From Oscillospiraceae bacterium (GTDB lineage Bacteria > Bacillota > Clostridia > Oscillospirales > Oscillospiraceae): a DNA stretch of 51,459 nucleotides. Both the position numbers and the translations under genes were made by a program. Within the stretch, counting starts at the first letter, position 1. Each line of letters opens with the position of its first letter. The notes below the pieces were generated by a model. The model was not told the DNA's origin, made no database searches, and saw only the letters and a program-made list of their open reading frames with translations. Below are positions 8,515 to 15,055 of the stretch, piece after piece. The stretch lies in contig JAFSJE010000053.1 of assembly GCA_017439425.1 (NCBI GenBank), forward strand, positions 1 to 51,459, given 5' to 3'.

Positions 8515-8518
8515 GGAG
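8506..8518. other. attL, left prophage junction
   Basis: The plus-strand GGGTCGCCGGAG at 8507-8518 matches GGGTCACCGGAG at 42183-42194 in 11 of 12 bases. The two halves of the ATPase gene meet exactly here. The recombinase stop lies 16 bases away, as is usual for serine integrases. The exact crossover bases cannot be fixed within the shared 5- and 6-base blocks. Confidence 0.8.
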
Positions 8519-8533
8519 TTAAAAAAGTGATGG

Positions 8534-9964
8534 TTACGGCTTAAAATAAAACAGTAACTCGTTGGAAGGCTTGGAAAACACAATCTTATCAACTATTGTT
8601 GATAAGGCTTCATTCTTTACTGCGCCGGTTACATCTGGTGACTTAAGTATATCAAGTACGCTCTTAACCTTATCTGCGTAAGCGTCGGCGTCAAAAGCGA
8701 CAGTGGAAGAAGCTGACATTTTGCTTTCTTCGAGCTTTGAAATAGTCTCCTCGATTCCTGCCTTAATATTCTTATATTCATCAGGCGTAAATGCTCCGTT
8801 CAGAAGCGCTTCACGGGCACGATCAAGCTTCGCCTTTTCTGAAGCTATAAGTTTATCCCAGTCGCGGTTAATGCTGCCTTTACGCGGGGCCTTCGGTGCT
8901 ATCTTAAAAGCCTTTGTTTTTACGACATCTTCAAGGTATTCAATCACCGCTTTATCAGCTTTTCGGATAGAAATATAGTGCGACGTCTTACACGATCCGT
9001 TTACATAGCGATAACACTGCAAGCTGTTTTGTACGGTTTGCCTTACGAGCGTGCTCCCGCAGTCATCGCATCTGATAAGACCTTTAAGCATATATACGTC
9101 ATGTTCCTTACGTACATACTTCGGCTCAGCTCTCTCTGCGATGCGCTTCTGTACGGCTTCCCAGGTAGCAAGATCGATAATCGGCTCGTGTTTTCCGTCG
9201 ACCAGCATGACATTATCTCCGTTATAATCAGCTCGGCTATAGTTTGCGTGGCCGTCAGTAGACCAGCGAATCTTTCCGATGTAAACGGGATTAGTCAATA
9301 TGTACCTTACCGTGTAGTCAGAAAAAACACCGCCACGGACGCCTTTAAGTCCTTTGGCACTGAGCGCCTGCACTATTTCCCTGCGGTTAAGGCCCGAAAG
9401 ATAAGACTGATAAATAAAACGTACTGTATCGGCGTTTTCGTCCGGTACAAATTTTTTGTCCTTAACGGTGTAGCCGAGAGGGGCGCCTCCCATTGCTTCG
9501 CCTCTTGTGGCTTTCTCGGTCATACCACGGCGGACCTCTCCGGCGAGGTTTATGAGGTAGTATTCGTCCATCCACTCAATAATACGCTCAATAAGCGAGG
9601 AAAAAGGGGAGTCAGTCGATGGCTCGGATATGCTCCGGACAGAGATCCCGCGCTTTGAGAGGAGGTTTTTATACATGATCGCCTCTTCCTGGTTGCGGGC
9701 GAAGCGGCTGTACTTCCACACAAAAATAGCTTCAAAGGGAGCGGGAGTCTCCTTTGCAGTGGCGATCATCAGCCGGAACGCCGGGCGCTTCTCGGCCGAC
9801 TTGCCGGAGATGCCGTCCTCCTCGCGGAAGATGTACTCGTCCGGTATGATGTAGCCGTCGCGCTTCGCGTGCTCCCGGATGATCTTCAGCTGAGAGTCGG
9901 GAGAGTATTCAAGCTGATCGTCGGTCGAGACGCGGACGTAAGCAGCCGCAATTTTGAGTTCCAT
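8534..9964 (-). CDS. Large serine recombinase (phage integrase)
   Basis: This 476-residue protein has an N-terminal resolvase domain beginning AAYVRVSTDDQ with the catalytic Ser at residue 13 and KYSRFARN downstream. A recombinase domain follows (GGAPLGYTVKDK, FIYQSYLSG, IVQALSAKGLKG, YILTNPVYIGK). Next come a zinc ribbon (LIRCDDCGSTL and a later Cys) and a C-terminal coiled coil around residues 370-430. It would integrate and excise the prophage at attL/attR. Its stop lies next to attL. Its first 42 codons are duplicated at 10832-10958. Confidence 0.97.
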   Translation of the reverse strand: MELKIAAAYVRVSTDDQLEYSPDSQLKIIREHAKRDGYIIPDEYIFREEDGISGKSAEKRPAFRLMIATAKETPAPFEAIFVWKYSRFARNQEEAIMYKNLLSKRGISVRSISEPSTDSPFSSLIERIIEWMDEYYLINLAGEVRRGMTEKATRGEAMGGAPLGYTVKDKKFVPDENADTVRFIYQSYLSGLNRREIVQALSAKGLKGVRGGVFSDYTVRYILTNPVYIGKIRWSTDGHANYSRADYNGDNVMLVDGKHEPIIDLATWEAVQKRIAERAEPKYVRKEHDVYMLKGLIRCDDCGSTLVRQTVQNSLQCYRYVNGSCKTSHYISIRKADKAVIEYLEDVVKTKAFKIAPKAPRKGSINRDWDKLIASEKAKLDRAREALLNGAFTPDEYKNIKAGIEETISKLEESKMSASSTVAFDADAYADKVKSVLDILKSPDVTGAVKNEALSTIVDKIVFSKPSNELLFYFKP

Positions 9965-10008
9965 AGGTTCACCTGCCTTTTGCGTTGTATTTGGGAGATA
10001 ACCCGAGG

Positions 10009-10506
10009 TTATTTTTTAGGAGTATAGTTGGGGTCGTATCTTTTTGATGCTCGCTCAAGCTTTTTGAAATCACAGCAGATTTTGCAGAAGAATGAATCAG
10101 GCTGAGAATTGACAGCCTTATAGTATGTTTTGCTCGCCTTGATTCGTATTGCGGTTTCGTTGCTTCGTATAAAAGCTAACTGATTAATCAGAAGATTTCG
10201 ATATGCGGAATCTTTCTCTAAGTCGATGTTATATGGAACAAGTGCTGAATCCGGTACCGGCAACATATTATTAAATCCGAGAATTCCATATTCACCGTTT
10301 GCTATTGGCATAAAATGAACGCTCGATTTGAGATTTTTATGGTTTGGTTTTGGAGATTCCATAGGTACAAAATACTTGAATGCGCCGACCTCAAGAACAA
10401 CTCCGACATAAGGACGGCGCTGACCTTTATTCAATTGAACGCGATTGTCACAGTGATATAAAAAAGAAACATATTTTTCGGATATGCGATATATTTTTAA
10501 GCTCAT
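10009..10506 (-). CDS. toxN: ToxN/AbiQ-family endoribonuclease, toxin of a type III toxin-antitoxin system
   Basis: This 165-residue protein has the ToxN/AbiQ/CptN layout: KIYRISEKYVSFL at the N-terminus, RPYVGVVLEVGAFKYFVPMESPK with the S-P-K active-site block at about residues 51-53, NNMLPVPDSALV, LLINQLAFI and FCKICCDFKKLE near the C-terminus. Members cut mRNA and their own antitoxin RNA, and many abort phage infection. The start has an AGGAG site 6 bases upstream. Three repeats and a terminator lie directly upstream, as in all known type III loci. The gene is visibly richer in A and T than the recombinase gene. A hairpin ATAACC/GGTTAT with T on the plus side overlaps its stop. Confidence 0.92.
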   Translation of the reverse strand: MSLKIYRISEKYVSFLYHCDNRVQLNKGQRRPYVGVVLEVGAFKYFVPMESPKPNHKNLKSSVHFMPIANGEYGILGFNNMLPVPDSALVPYNIDLEKDSAYRNLLINQLAFIRSNETAIRIKASKTYYKAVNSQPDSFFCKICCDFKKLERASKRYDPNYTPKK

Positions 10507-10524
10507 ATCTATCTCCTGATAATA

Positions 10525-10558
10525 AAATGGCGGGAATAGGCTTGCGACCTACTCCCGC
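10525..10558 (-). terminator. Leaky terminator between the ToxI repeats and toxN
   Basis: On the minus strand CGGGAGTAGG (10557-10548) pairs with CCTATTCCCG (10540-10531) with one G-U pair, followed by the interrupted T tract ATTTTATT. Known type III loci have such a terminator so that antitoxin RNA is made in excess and only some transcripts reach the toxin gene. Confidence 0.8.
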
Positions 10559-10675
10559 TTTTTGATTCCCACTTGACGGCAGGGACTTTCCGCTTTTTTA
10601 GCTTCCCGACTTTACGGCTCGGGTTTTCCGCTTTTTTAGCTCCCCATTTAACGGAAGGGGCTCTCCGCTTTAGAA
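10556..10675 (-). ncRNA. toxI: ToxI antitoxin RNA: three tandem repeats of 35-38 nt
   Basis: Units lie at 10665-10629, 10628-10591 and 10590-10556 in transcript order, with a partial start at 10675-10666. Each unit begins or ends with a conserved AAAAAGCGG and has a central CCGTnAA. The stem arms differ but still pair: CCCC/GGGG in the first, CCCGA/TCGGG in the second, TCCC/GGGA in the third. Compensating changes of this kind are strong evidence of RNA structure. The A-rich block is the likely ToxN processing site. The RNA should form pseudoknotted antitoxin units that inhibit ToxN. Confidence 0.88.
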
Positions 10676-10686
10676 AGGAGGTGAAT

Positions 10687-10779
10687 ATGACAACTCAAGT
10701 TGTTTTTTCACCTTTCGCGGATCTCTCCGCACAATTATTATACCACCGGAGAACGGAAAAATGCAAGCGCAAGATGTAG
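10687..10779 (+). CDS. Possible 30-residue peptide, antisense to the ToxI promoter
   Basis: An ATG with a very good ribosome site (AAAGGAGG, 10673-10680) opens a 30-codon frame beginning MTTQVVFSPFADLSAQLLYH and ending in a Lys/Arg-rich tail. The ToxI -10 lies within it on the other strand. No promoter on the plus strand is obvious. It may be chance, since the ribosome site is also the complement of the RNA leader. Confidence 0.3.
   Translation: MTTQVVFSPFADLSAQLLYHRRTEKCKRKM
10737..10766 (-). promoter_or_regulatory. Promoter of the toxI-toxN module
   Basis: On the minus strand TTGCAT (10766-10761) and a perfect TATAAT (10742-10737) are separated by 18 bases. Transcription would start near 10730 and read the ToxI repeats. 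The leader contains the palindrome ACAACTTGAGTTGT (10702-10689), extended by AGGTGAA/TTCACCT, a possible operator or leader hairpin. Confidence 0.75.
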
Positions 10780-10812
10780 GTTCAATATTAAATTAAAACT
10801 ATATGTTGTGGT

Positions 10813-10956
10813 CTAAACCTGTGAGAACAGTTCCGGTATGACATAGCCGTCGCGCTTCGCGTGCTCCCGGATGATCTTCAGCTGAGAGTCGGGGGAGTAT
10901 TCGAGCTGATCGTCGGTCGAGACGCGGACGTAAGCTGCAGCAATTTTGAGTGTCAT
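10813..10956 (-). pseudogene. Truncated recombinase, first 42 codons only
   Basis: This 47-codon frame starts MTLKIAAAYVRVSTDDQ, matches the full recombinase for 42 codons, then reads five unrelated residues to a TAG. It keeps its own GGAGG site, which follows the stop of the nuclease gene. The catalytic Ser is present but most of the domain is lost, so no recombinase activity is expected. It marks the old junction between the nuclease gene and the integrase gene before the toxIN module arrived. Confidence 0.85.
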
Positions 10957-10958
10957 AG
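10832..10958. repeat. 126-bp direct repeat of the recombinase 5' end
   Basis: Bases 10833-10958 match 9841-9966 at 118 of 126 positions by direct reading, with no gaps. The copies flank the toxN/toxI module. Two of the changes fall at codon 2 and the others are mostly silent. Confidence 0.9.
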
Positions 10959-10981
10959 ATTAAGAACCTCCAATAAACGAG

Positions 10982-11938
10982 CTATGACTTCGCGACGCAA
11001 GATTGTTCCCACATACTTCTGATTATAGAACCGTCCCATAATAACACGCCAGTAGCTTCCGCGAGCTCTTTAGCTCCTTTGGTGAAAGTACTATTAGTCA
11101 TAACCACACCGACATGACAATGATAAAACACTTTACCGGCGTTAACTTCTTGAATAGGGGTGTTGCCAAGCGGAGAAGAATAGCACTTACATTGTATTGC
11201 GTATTTTATTGAATCCTTAACGGCGGTTATATCAACGCCTTGATCTCCGCTTGCGACAGTAGTACAAACATCTTCAAACCCGCTATCTCGGAGAAGAGAA
11301 ACGCACCAGTTTTCAAATTCTAAACCGGTCATTAAAGAAAAATCGGTGAGAGCAAGACAAGAATCTGAAGCAGTATTAGCGTTGCTTGACTTATGCGAAG
11401 ATTTGTATTGAAAATACAAAGGGTAGAACTGTTCCCGCGTTATTAGAATTCGACGGGGAGTTGAATTTTCAAAAGGTCCCACAGCACCTATAGTTTCTAA
11501 TTCATCTATTAGCCTAGCAGTTTCCGCAAAACCCAACTTAAGCTTGCGCTGCAAAAGTGAAACAGAAGCGTTGTTGGTAGAGAACACAATATCAGCAGCA
11601 GCAACAATGGGATCACTCGGGTCACCAAGATATATAGATTCTGTATTATTATGTACTACATTTTTTGGAGTTGGCTTCATGCCTTGCGAAAGTGATTTGA
11701 ACTTCTTAATAATTATAAAATCATGTTGCCATATGATTGCTACGAGTAACGGGACTATTGCAATAATTGGCGATCCCCATTCAGGTAAAATAATTACATC
11801 ATCGTTGCTTTGAGAAAACGGAAGCAAAATAATCAAAACAACTAAACCTGAAATAAACCAGACCAATACGCGCGTTAAACATCCTACTTTTTTGGAGCTA
11901 GGCTCGTCAAGTGATTTCTTATAATTATCTTTGCTCAT
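10982..11938 (-). CDS. Membrane-anchored FtsK-gamma/Mrr-type nuclease
   Basis: This 318-residue protein has two N-terminal membrane segments (about 22-41 and 54-70). Next comes a winged-helix segment like the FtsK gamma domain (about 108-170: VSLLQRKLKLGFAETARLID, GAVGP), then an Mrr-type restriction endonuclease fold (about 200-310). Candidate catalytic residues are E207 or E209 (GLEFENW), D236 in GDQGVDI, the Q249-C-K251 motif and Q263. Such proteins cut foreign or modified DNA. Here the nuclease would face the cytoplasm at the membrane. It follows the ImmA-like gene by 14 bases in the repressor operon and is A/T-rich. Defence or superinfection exclusion is my inference. Confidence 0.8.
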   Translation of the reverse strand: MSKDNYKKSLDEPSSKKVGCLTRVLVWFISGLVVLIILLPFSQSNDDVIILPEWGSPIIAIVPLLVAIIWQHDFIIIKKFKSLSQGMKPTPKNVVHNNTESIYLGDPSDPIVAAADIVFSTNNASVSLLQRKLKLGFAETARLIDELETIGAVGPFENSTPRRILITREQFYPLYFQYKSSHKSSNANTASDSCLALTDFSLMTGLEFENWCVSLLRDSGFEDVCTTVASGDQGVDITAVKDSIKYAIQCKCYSSPLGNTPIQEVNAGKVFYHCHVGVVMTNSTFTKGAKELAEATGVLLWDGSIIRSMWEQSCVAKS

Positions 11939-11952
11939 ATATTAATAAAACC

Positions 11953-12351
11953 TCAAAAACTATATCCACACGGGCCGAGATAGTATGCTATAGCTTTGCG
12001 CATAAAATCCTCGGTAACGCCGAAGCGCTCGGCAAGCTCACACGGCTCAGTGTATCCACTATGCACATCGCTCGCGAGATCAGACCAAGGGACGGCAATT
12101 TGATATGATTTTCTGTTAGCTCTGCACTCGCTGAGCGCACGAAGACTGCAAGAAGTATCACGACTATAAAATGCGCCGGTCTCAACATGCGCTATTTCGT
12201 GTACGGCTCTTGTGCGTTCTTCTGCACTGCCGAAGGTTAGTGAAGTGTCCAGACAAACGCAGTTAGATAAAGCAATCGACTTACATTGAGGAATGTTATC
12301 ATAATAAATATCAATGCCACGATTCTCGGCATACTCAAAGTAATCTATCAA
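11953..12351 (-). CDS. ImmA/IrrE-family metallopeptidase
   Basis: This 132-residue protein has the zinc motif HEIAH at residues 51-55 and a downstream Glu in ALSECRANR near residue 74, the expected third ligand, plus the helical tail ELAERFGVTEDFMRKAIAYY. The family cleaves cognate XRE repressors to switch on mobile elements, as in ICEBs1. It overlaps the repressor gene by 4 bases, which supports a repressor-antirepressor pair. Confidence 0.9.
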   Translation of the reverse strand: MIDYFEYAENRGIDIYYDNIPQCKSIALSNCVCLDTSLTFGSAEERTRAVHEIAHVETGAFYSRDTSCSLRALSECRANRKSYQIAVPWSDLASDVHSGYTEPCELAERFGVTEDFMRKAIAYYLGPCGYSF

Positions 12352-12695
12352 TTCTTCTTTTCGCGCTCGCGCATCTGAACATACTTAGCGAAGCGTTTAA
12401 CCTCCTCAAACATTTCATCGGTGATTTCGCCGTCACCGTCAAAAAGTGCAAATTTGATATCTTCATCAGTAACGCCTTCACCGGATACGGTGGGGGTGTT
12501 TTTGTTATCGGCAAGAAGATCCTCAACAGAGACGTTAAAGTAATCTGCAACTTTCTGCAATGTAGCTTGACGAGGAATAGTACCTTGACTCCAACGAGTA
12601 ACAGTAGATTTTTCAATGCCGATGTCTATAGCCGCTGCTGACGGAGAAATATTCTTGCTATTGCATAGACGCAAATAGTTTTGATAGAAACCCAC
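12348..12695 (-). CDS. XRE-family repressor (ImmR/CI-like)
   Basis: This 115-residue protein has an N-terminal helix-turn-helix (about 5-62: NISPSAAAIDIGIEKSTVTR, then IPRQATLQKVADYFNVSVEDLL) and an acidic C-terminal helix-rich tail. It is transcribed leftward from a promoter at 12874-12902 and probably binds the five operators at 12712-12903, holding the lytic promoter off and controlling its own. The ImmA-like protein is its likely protease. Confidence 0.9.
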   Translation of the reverse strand: MGFYQNYLRLCNSKNISPSAAAIDIGIEKSTVTRWSQGTIPRQATLQKVADYFNVSVEDLLADNKNTPTVSGEGVTDEDIKFALFDGDGEITDEMFEEVKRFAKYVQMREREKKN

Positions 12696-12756
12696 AAAAA
12701 CACCTCCAAAAAGTTGTGCAAGTTCACAAAATAGTTGCGTATGTTTACAAAACCTC

Positions 12757-12785
12757 TTGACAGTTGCTTATGTTGAGAATATATT
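12757..12785 (+). promoter_or_regulatory. Rightward (early lytic) promoter
   Basis: Consensus TTGACA (12757-12762), a 17-base spacer and TATATT (12780-12785). It would drive the Cro-like gene and the early operon after a leader of about 140 bases that passes through the leftward promoter. Confidence 0.8.
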
Positions 12786-12873
12786 AGCAATGTAGTTGCA
12801 AGAGTTCACAACATAATAGACCCCGGCAGTATTATTGCCCGCGTCAAGATAGCTATTTTGTTTCCGCAAATTC

Positions 12874-12902
12874 ATAATAGCATACTTTGTGAACTTTTGC
12901 AA
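12874..12902 (-). promoter_or_regulatory. Leftward promoter of the repressor operon
   Basis: On the minus strand TTGCAA (12902-12897), a 17-base spacer and TATTAT (12879-12874). It faces the rightward promoter, so the two transcripts overlap by roughly 70-80 bases. It would drive repressor, ImmA-like, nuclease and downstream genes. Confidence 0.75.
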
Positions 12903-12931
12903 CAACTAAATATTGTAGTGGAGGTGGGAAA

Positions 12932-13126
12932 ATGCCTGAAAAGTGGACAGGAGAGCTTATCGGTAAGATGCATAACGAACGCGTGACACTAGCAGACCTC
13001 GCTGCCGAAGCGGGCTGGGTCAAAGGCTATGTGTCAATGATACTCAATGGGACGAGAAATCCGCCTGGTGCCAGGGAACGTCTTGAAAACGCTTTTGAGA
13101 GAGTTATAGGTAAAAGAATTTCGTAA
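12932..13126 (+). CDS. Cro-like XRE helix-turn-helix protein
   Basis: This 64-residue protein is almost entirely a helix-turn-helix domain: VTLADLAAEAGWVKGYVSMI followed by NGTRNPPGARERLENAFERVI. It is the first rightward gene after the control region and has a GGAGG site. By position and size it is the Cro or early regulator counterpart of the repressor. Confidence 0.85.
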   Translation: MPEKWTGELIGKMHNERVTLADLAAEAGWVKGYVSMILNGTRNPPGARERLENAFERVIGKRIS

Positions 13127-13169
13127 GAGGACAAGCAGAAGCGCATAAGTTCTAAGGGAGGTGAGCGGG

Positions 13170-13337
13170 ATGGCAAAGAAAAGTGAATTAAAATGCCGCG
13201 GCTTTATCGGCGACCGTCCTATCGAAGAGCTTACTGAAGAGGAGCTTGAGGCTTGGAGAGAACGAGTCGCTCAGCGCTTCAGCGCGGTGTTCTCAGATTA
13301 TTATTCAAACCACATAGAGGAGTATCAAAAGATATGA
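13170..13337 (+). CDS. Small conserved-looking phage protein
   Basis: This 55-residue acidic protein, MAKKSELKCRGFIGDRPIEE at the start and then TEEELEAWRERVAQRFS, has an AGGGAGGTGA site. Its TGA overlaps the next start (ATGA). I recognise the general type from early regions of gut phages, but no function is known to me. Confidence 0.7.
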   Translation: MAKKSELKCRGFIGDRPIEELTEEELEAWRERVAQRFSAVFSDYYSNHIEEYQKI

Positions 13338-13516
13338 AAAAGCAAACTAAAGAAGATCTTCGCTGGCTCGCGGCGTTTACGGTGAAGGGGATCCTCGGCG
13401 CGCTCGTTCTGACGGCGGCGCTCGTCGGGATCTCGGCGCTCGTGGAGTACGTGCTCGGGCCGGTGCTCGGCGCGGCGCTCTGGGGCGCGTGGGAAAGTGT
13501 GAACAGTTGGCTATGA
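13334..13516 (+). CDS. Small single-pass membrane protein
   Basis: This 60-residue protein has one or two hydrophobic stretches (about 13-35, LAAFTVKGILGALVLTAALV, and 38-52) after a basic N-terminus. The ATG at 13334 overlaps the upstream stop, and an in-frame extension to 13253 overlaps the upstream gene and is not used. Its own TGA overlaps the next ATG. Function unknown. Confidence 0.65.
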   Translation: MKKQTKEDLRWLAAFTVKGILGALVLTAALVGISALVEYVLGPVLGAALWGAWESVNSWL

Positions 13517-13953
13517 CGATTGAGAAAACCATTGAAAAGCTGAAAGAGATAAAAACCTACGGCGCAGGTGAAGAATTTGAGGATGCTCTTGATACCGCCG
13601 TTGCGCTTCTTGACGCTCTGCGGCTCCTTAAGTTTAACGCTTATGCGATAACTTTTATCCTTGATGAAGCCGAACGCAAAGAGGCTGAACGCAAGGAACG
13701 GGAGAAAACGGCAGAACTTGAGTGCAAAAACAAAGAGGTTTTAGCTATGCCGATTGCAGACCTCGATTTATCCCTCAGAAGTTATAACTGCCTTATGCGC
13801 CGCGGAGTAGCAACAGTAGGCGACATTATGGCTCTCGGCTCTTATGAGGAACTGTGCCGGACACGCAACCTCGGCAGAAAAAGCGCAGAAGAAATATGTT
13901 CCAAGCTTGCACAGTTCGGCTTGAAACTCGGAAGTGAGGCACAGAATGGCTAA
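13513..13953 (+). CDS. Protein with an RNA polymerase alpha C-terminal-like domain
   Basis: This 146-residue protein has a charged, coiled-coil-like N-terminal half (Glu/Arg/Lys-rich at about 55-75). The C-terminal domain (about 78-140) closely follows the alpha-CTD pattern: IADLDLSLRSYNCLMRRGV, TVGDIMALGSYEELCR, TRNLGRKSAEEICSKLAQFG. In alpha-CTD these helix-hairpin-helix residues contact UP-element DNA and activators. A phage copy could bind DNA or compete with the host subunit; this is inference. The start at 13513 overlaps the previous stop. Confidence 0.85.
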   Translation: MTIEKTIEKLKEIKTYGAGEEFEDALDTAVALLDALRLLKFNAYAITFILDEAERKEAERKEREKTAELECKNKEVLAMPIADLDLSLRSYNCLMRRGVATVGDIMALGSYEELCRTRNLGRKSAEEICSKLAQFGLKLGSEAQNG

Positions 13954-14068
13954 ACAGCTTATGCAGCACGGCGTACATACTCCGGGGCACATAGCCGTTA
14001 TAAAAGAAGCGGCAAAGACGTTAGAAGCGATAGATAAGCTTGCAAAAGCATACGAAGTAATCAGATAA
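13946..14068 (+). CDS. Short early phage peptide
   Basis: This 40-residue frame, MAKQLMQHGVHTPGHIAVIK then EAAKTLEAIDKLAKAYEVIR, overlaps the end of the previous gene by 8 bases. The segment GVHTPxHxAxxxEAA reappears in another frame at about 18129-18170, so it is a real, reused module. Function unknown. Confidence 0.6.
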   Translation: MAKQLMQHGVHTPGHIAVIKEAAKTLEAIDKLAKAYEVIR

Positions 14069-14083
14069 GAGAGGCGATAACAA

Positions 14084-15055
14084 ATGACACTTAGAGAAAC
14101 AATAGAACAGTACAAAGGCACAGATAAAACCTTGTGCATTGGCTCGCAATCAGCCTACTTTTACATCAGAACGGCTGAAAATTGGGAAGCAGAAGCAGAA
14201 AAATACACTGAAGGTTATCGCCTTGCTAAGAGCTGGACGATTGACGAGGTGAAGCTCTGGGCGGAGATGTGGTATCAGGAAGAAGCCGCCGCTGGCGATG
14301 AGAAAAAATTCAAGGATTACGTCGATTTCTTCGGCCTCGGCGGTATGTACGACATTCTCGAACAGTGGGAAGAATGCGCATATTATGTGTGTGCTGAACT
14401 TAAGAGCTATCTCGGAAGGCAACAACGGAAGCACGGGATATCAATAAGCTACGGGCTTCAGATGCTTTTTGACTATCACGATGCCCTTTGCGAGGTTACG
14501 GATTTGCCACTCTCTGAAATCTCTCCGGCGCAGGCTTGGCCAGGCAATCTCCGGGAGGCTCATGACGCAATAATGAAGGCAAAGAAGCTCCAAGAGGCGG
14601 ACAAGTTCCATGATAAGTTTGATAAGACAGCACGTAAATGGGCGGCGCTTGAATGGTCTGACGGCGAGATATGCGCCGTGCTTCCGAAAACCAACCTCGA
14701 CCTTGTAAACGAGGGAGATACACTGAATCACTGCGTGGGCCGCTACGGCGCGGATCACGTTGCGGGCAAGCTGATAATCTTCATTCGTCACGCCCGCCGC
14801 CCGGAACGGAGCTGGTTTACCCTCAACATTAACACCACAAAGGATAAATGGAGTGAGGTACAGCTTCACGGTTACGGAAACGAGTGGGCGCACGACAAGA
14901 GGCTGCATATTCCGAAAAAGGTCAGAGACTTCTGCGACAAGTGGGAGCGTGAGGTGCTGACGCCGGTTTTCAAGAAGGTCAAGGCCGCCGAGGAGCTGGC
15001 AAAGAAGCAGGATGAGAAGACTGACAAGAAAAAGAAAGCGAGGAAAACAGCATGA
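14084..15055 (+). CDS. PcfJ-like protein
   Basis: This 323-residue protein has the PcfJ-family core near residues 205-275: NEGDTLNHCVGRYGADHVAG, IIFIRHARRPERSWFTLNI, and VQLHGYGNEW. PcfJ proteins are known from conjugative plasmid and phage genomes; the biochemical function is not established. The C-terminus is a Lys-rich tail. It overlaps the DUF3102 gene by 4 bases. Confidence 0.8.
   Translation: MTLRETIEQYKGTDKTLCIGSQSAYFYIRTAENWEAEAEKYTEGYRLAKSWTIDEVKLWAEMWYQEEAAAGDEKKFKDYVDFFGLGGMYDILEQWEECAYYVCAELKSYLGRQQRKHGISISYGLQMLFDYHDALCEVTDLPLSEISPAQAWPGNLREAHDAIMKAKKLQEADKFHDKFDKTARKWAALEWSDGEICAVLPKTNLDLVNEGDTLNHCVGRYGADHVAGKLIIFIRHARRPERSWFTLNINTTKDKWSEVQLHGYGNEWAHDKRLHIPKKVRDFCDKWEREVLTPVFKKVKAAEELAKKQDEKTDKKKKARKTA

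Larger units (their letters stand above)
12712..12903. promoter_or_regulatory. Five repressor operators in the lysogeny control region
   Basis: An 18-bp motif, consensus AGTTGCnnAnGTTCACAA, occurs at 12712-12729, 12733-12750, 12762-12779 and 12794-12811 in direct orientation, and inverted at 12887-12903. The 12762 copy fills the spacer of the rightward promoter and the 12887 copy covers the -35 and spacer of the leftward promoter. The arrangement predicts control of both promoters by the XRE repressor and the Cro-like protein. Confidence 0.8.

Noticed and set aside
8506-8518. tRNA gene as integration target
   Set aside because: No tRNA-like clover leaf is seen at either end. The two ends are halves of a protein gene.
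8515-8592. Extra 26 codons at the start of the ATPase 3' part
   Set aside because: They are prophage sequence read across attL and overlap the recombinase gene. The family sequence starts only at the junction.
9998-10017. Plus-strand terminator ATAACC/GGTTAT with T run
   Set aside because: No plus-strand gene precedes it. The stem is only six base pairs and overlaps the toxN stop, so I list it only as a note under toxN.
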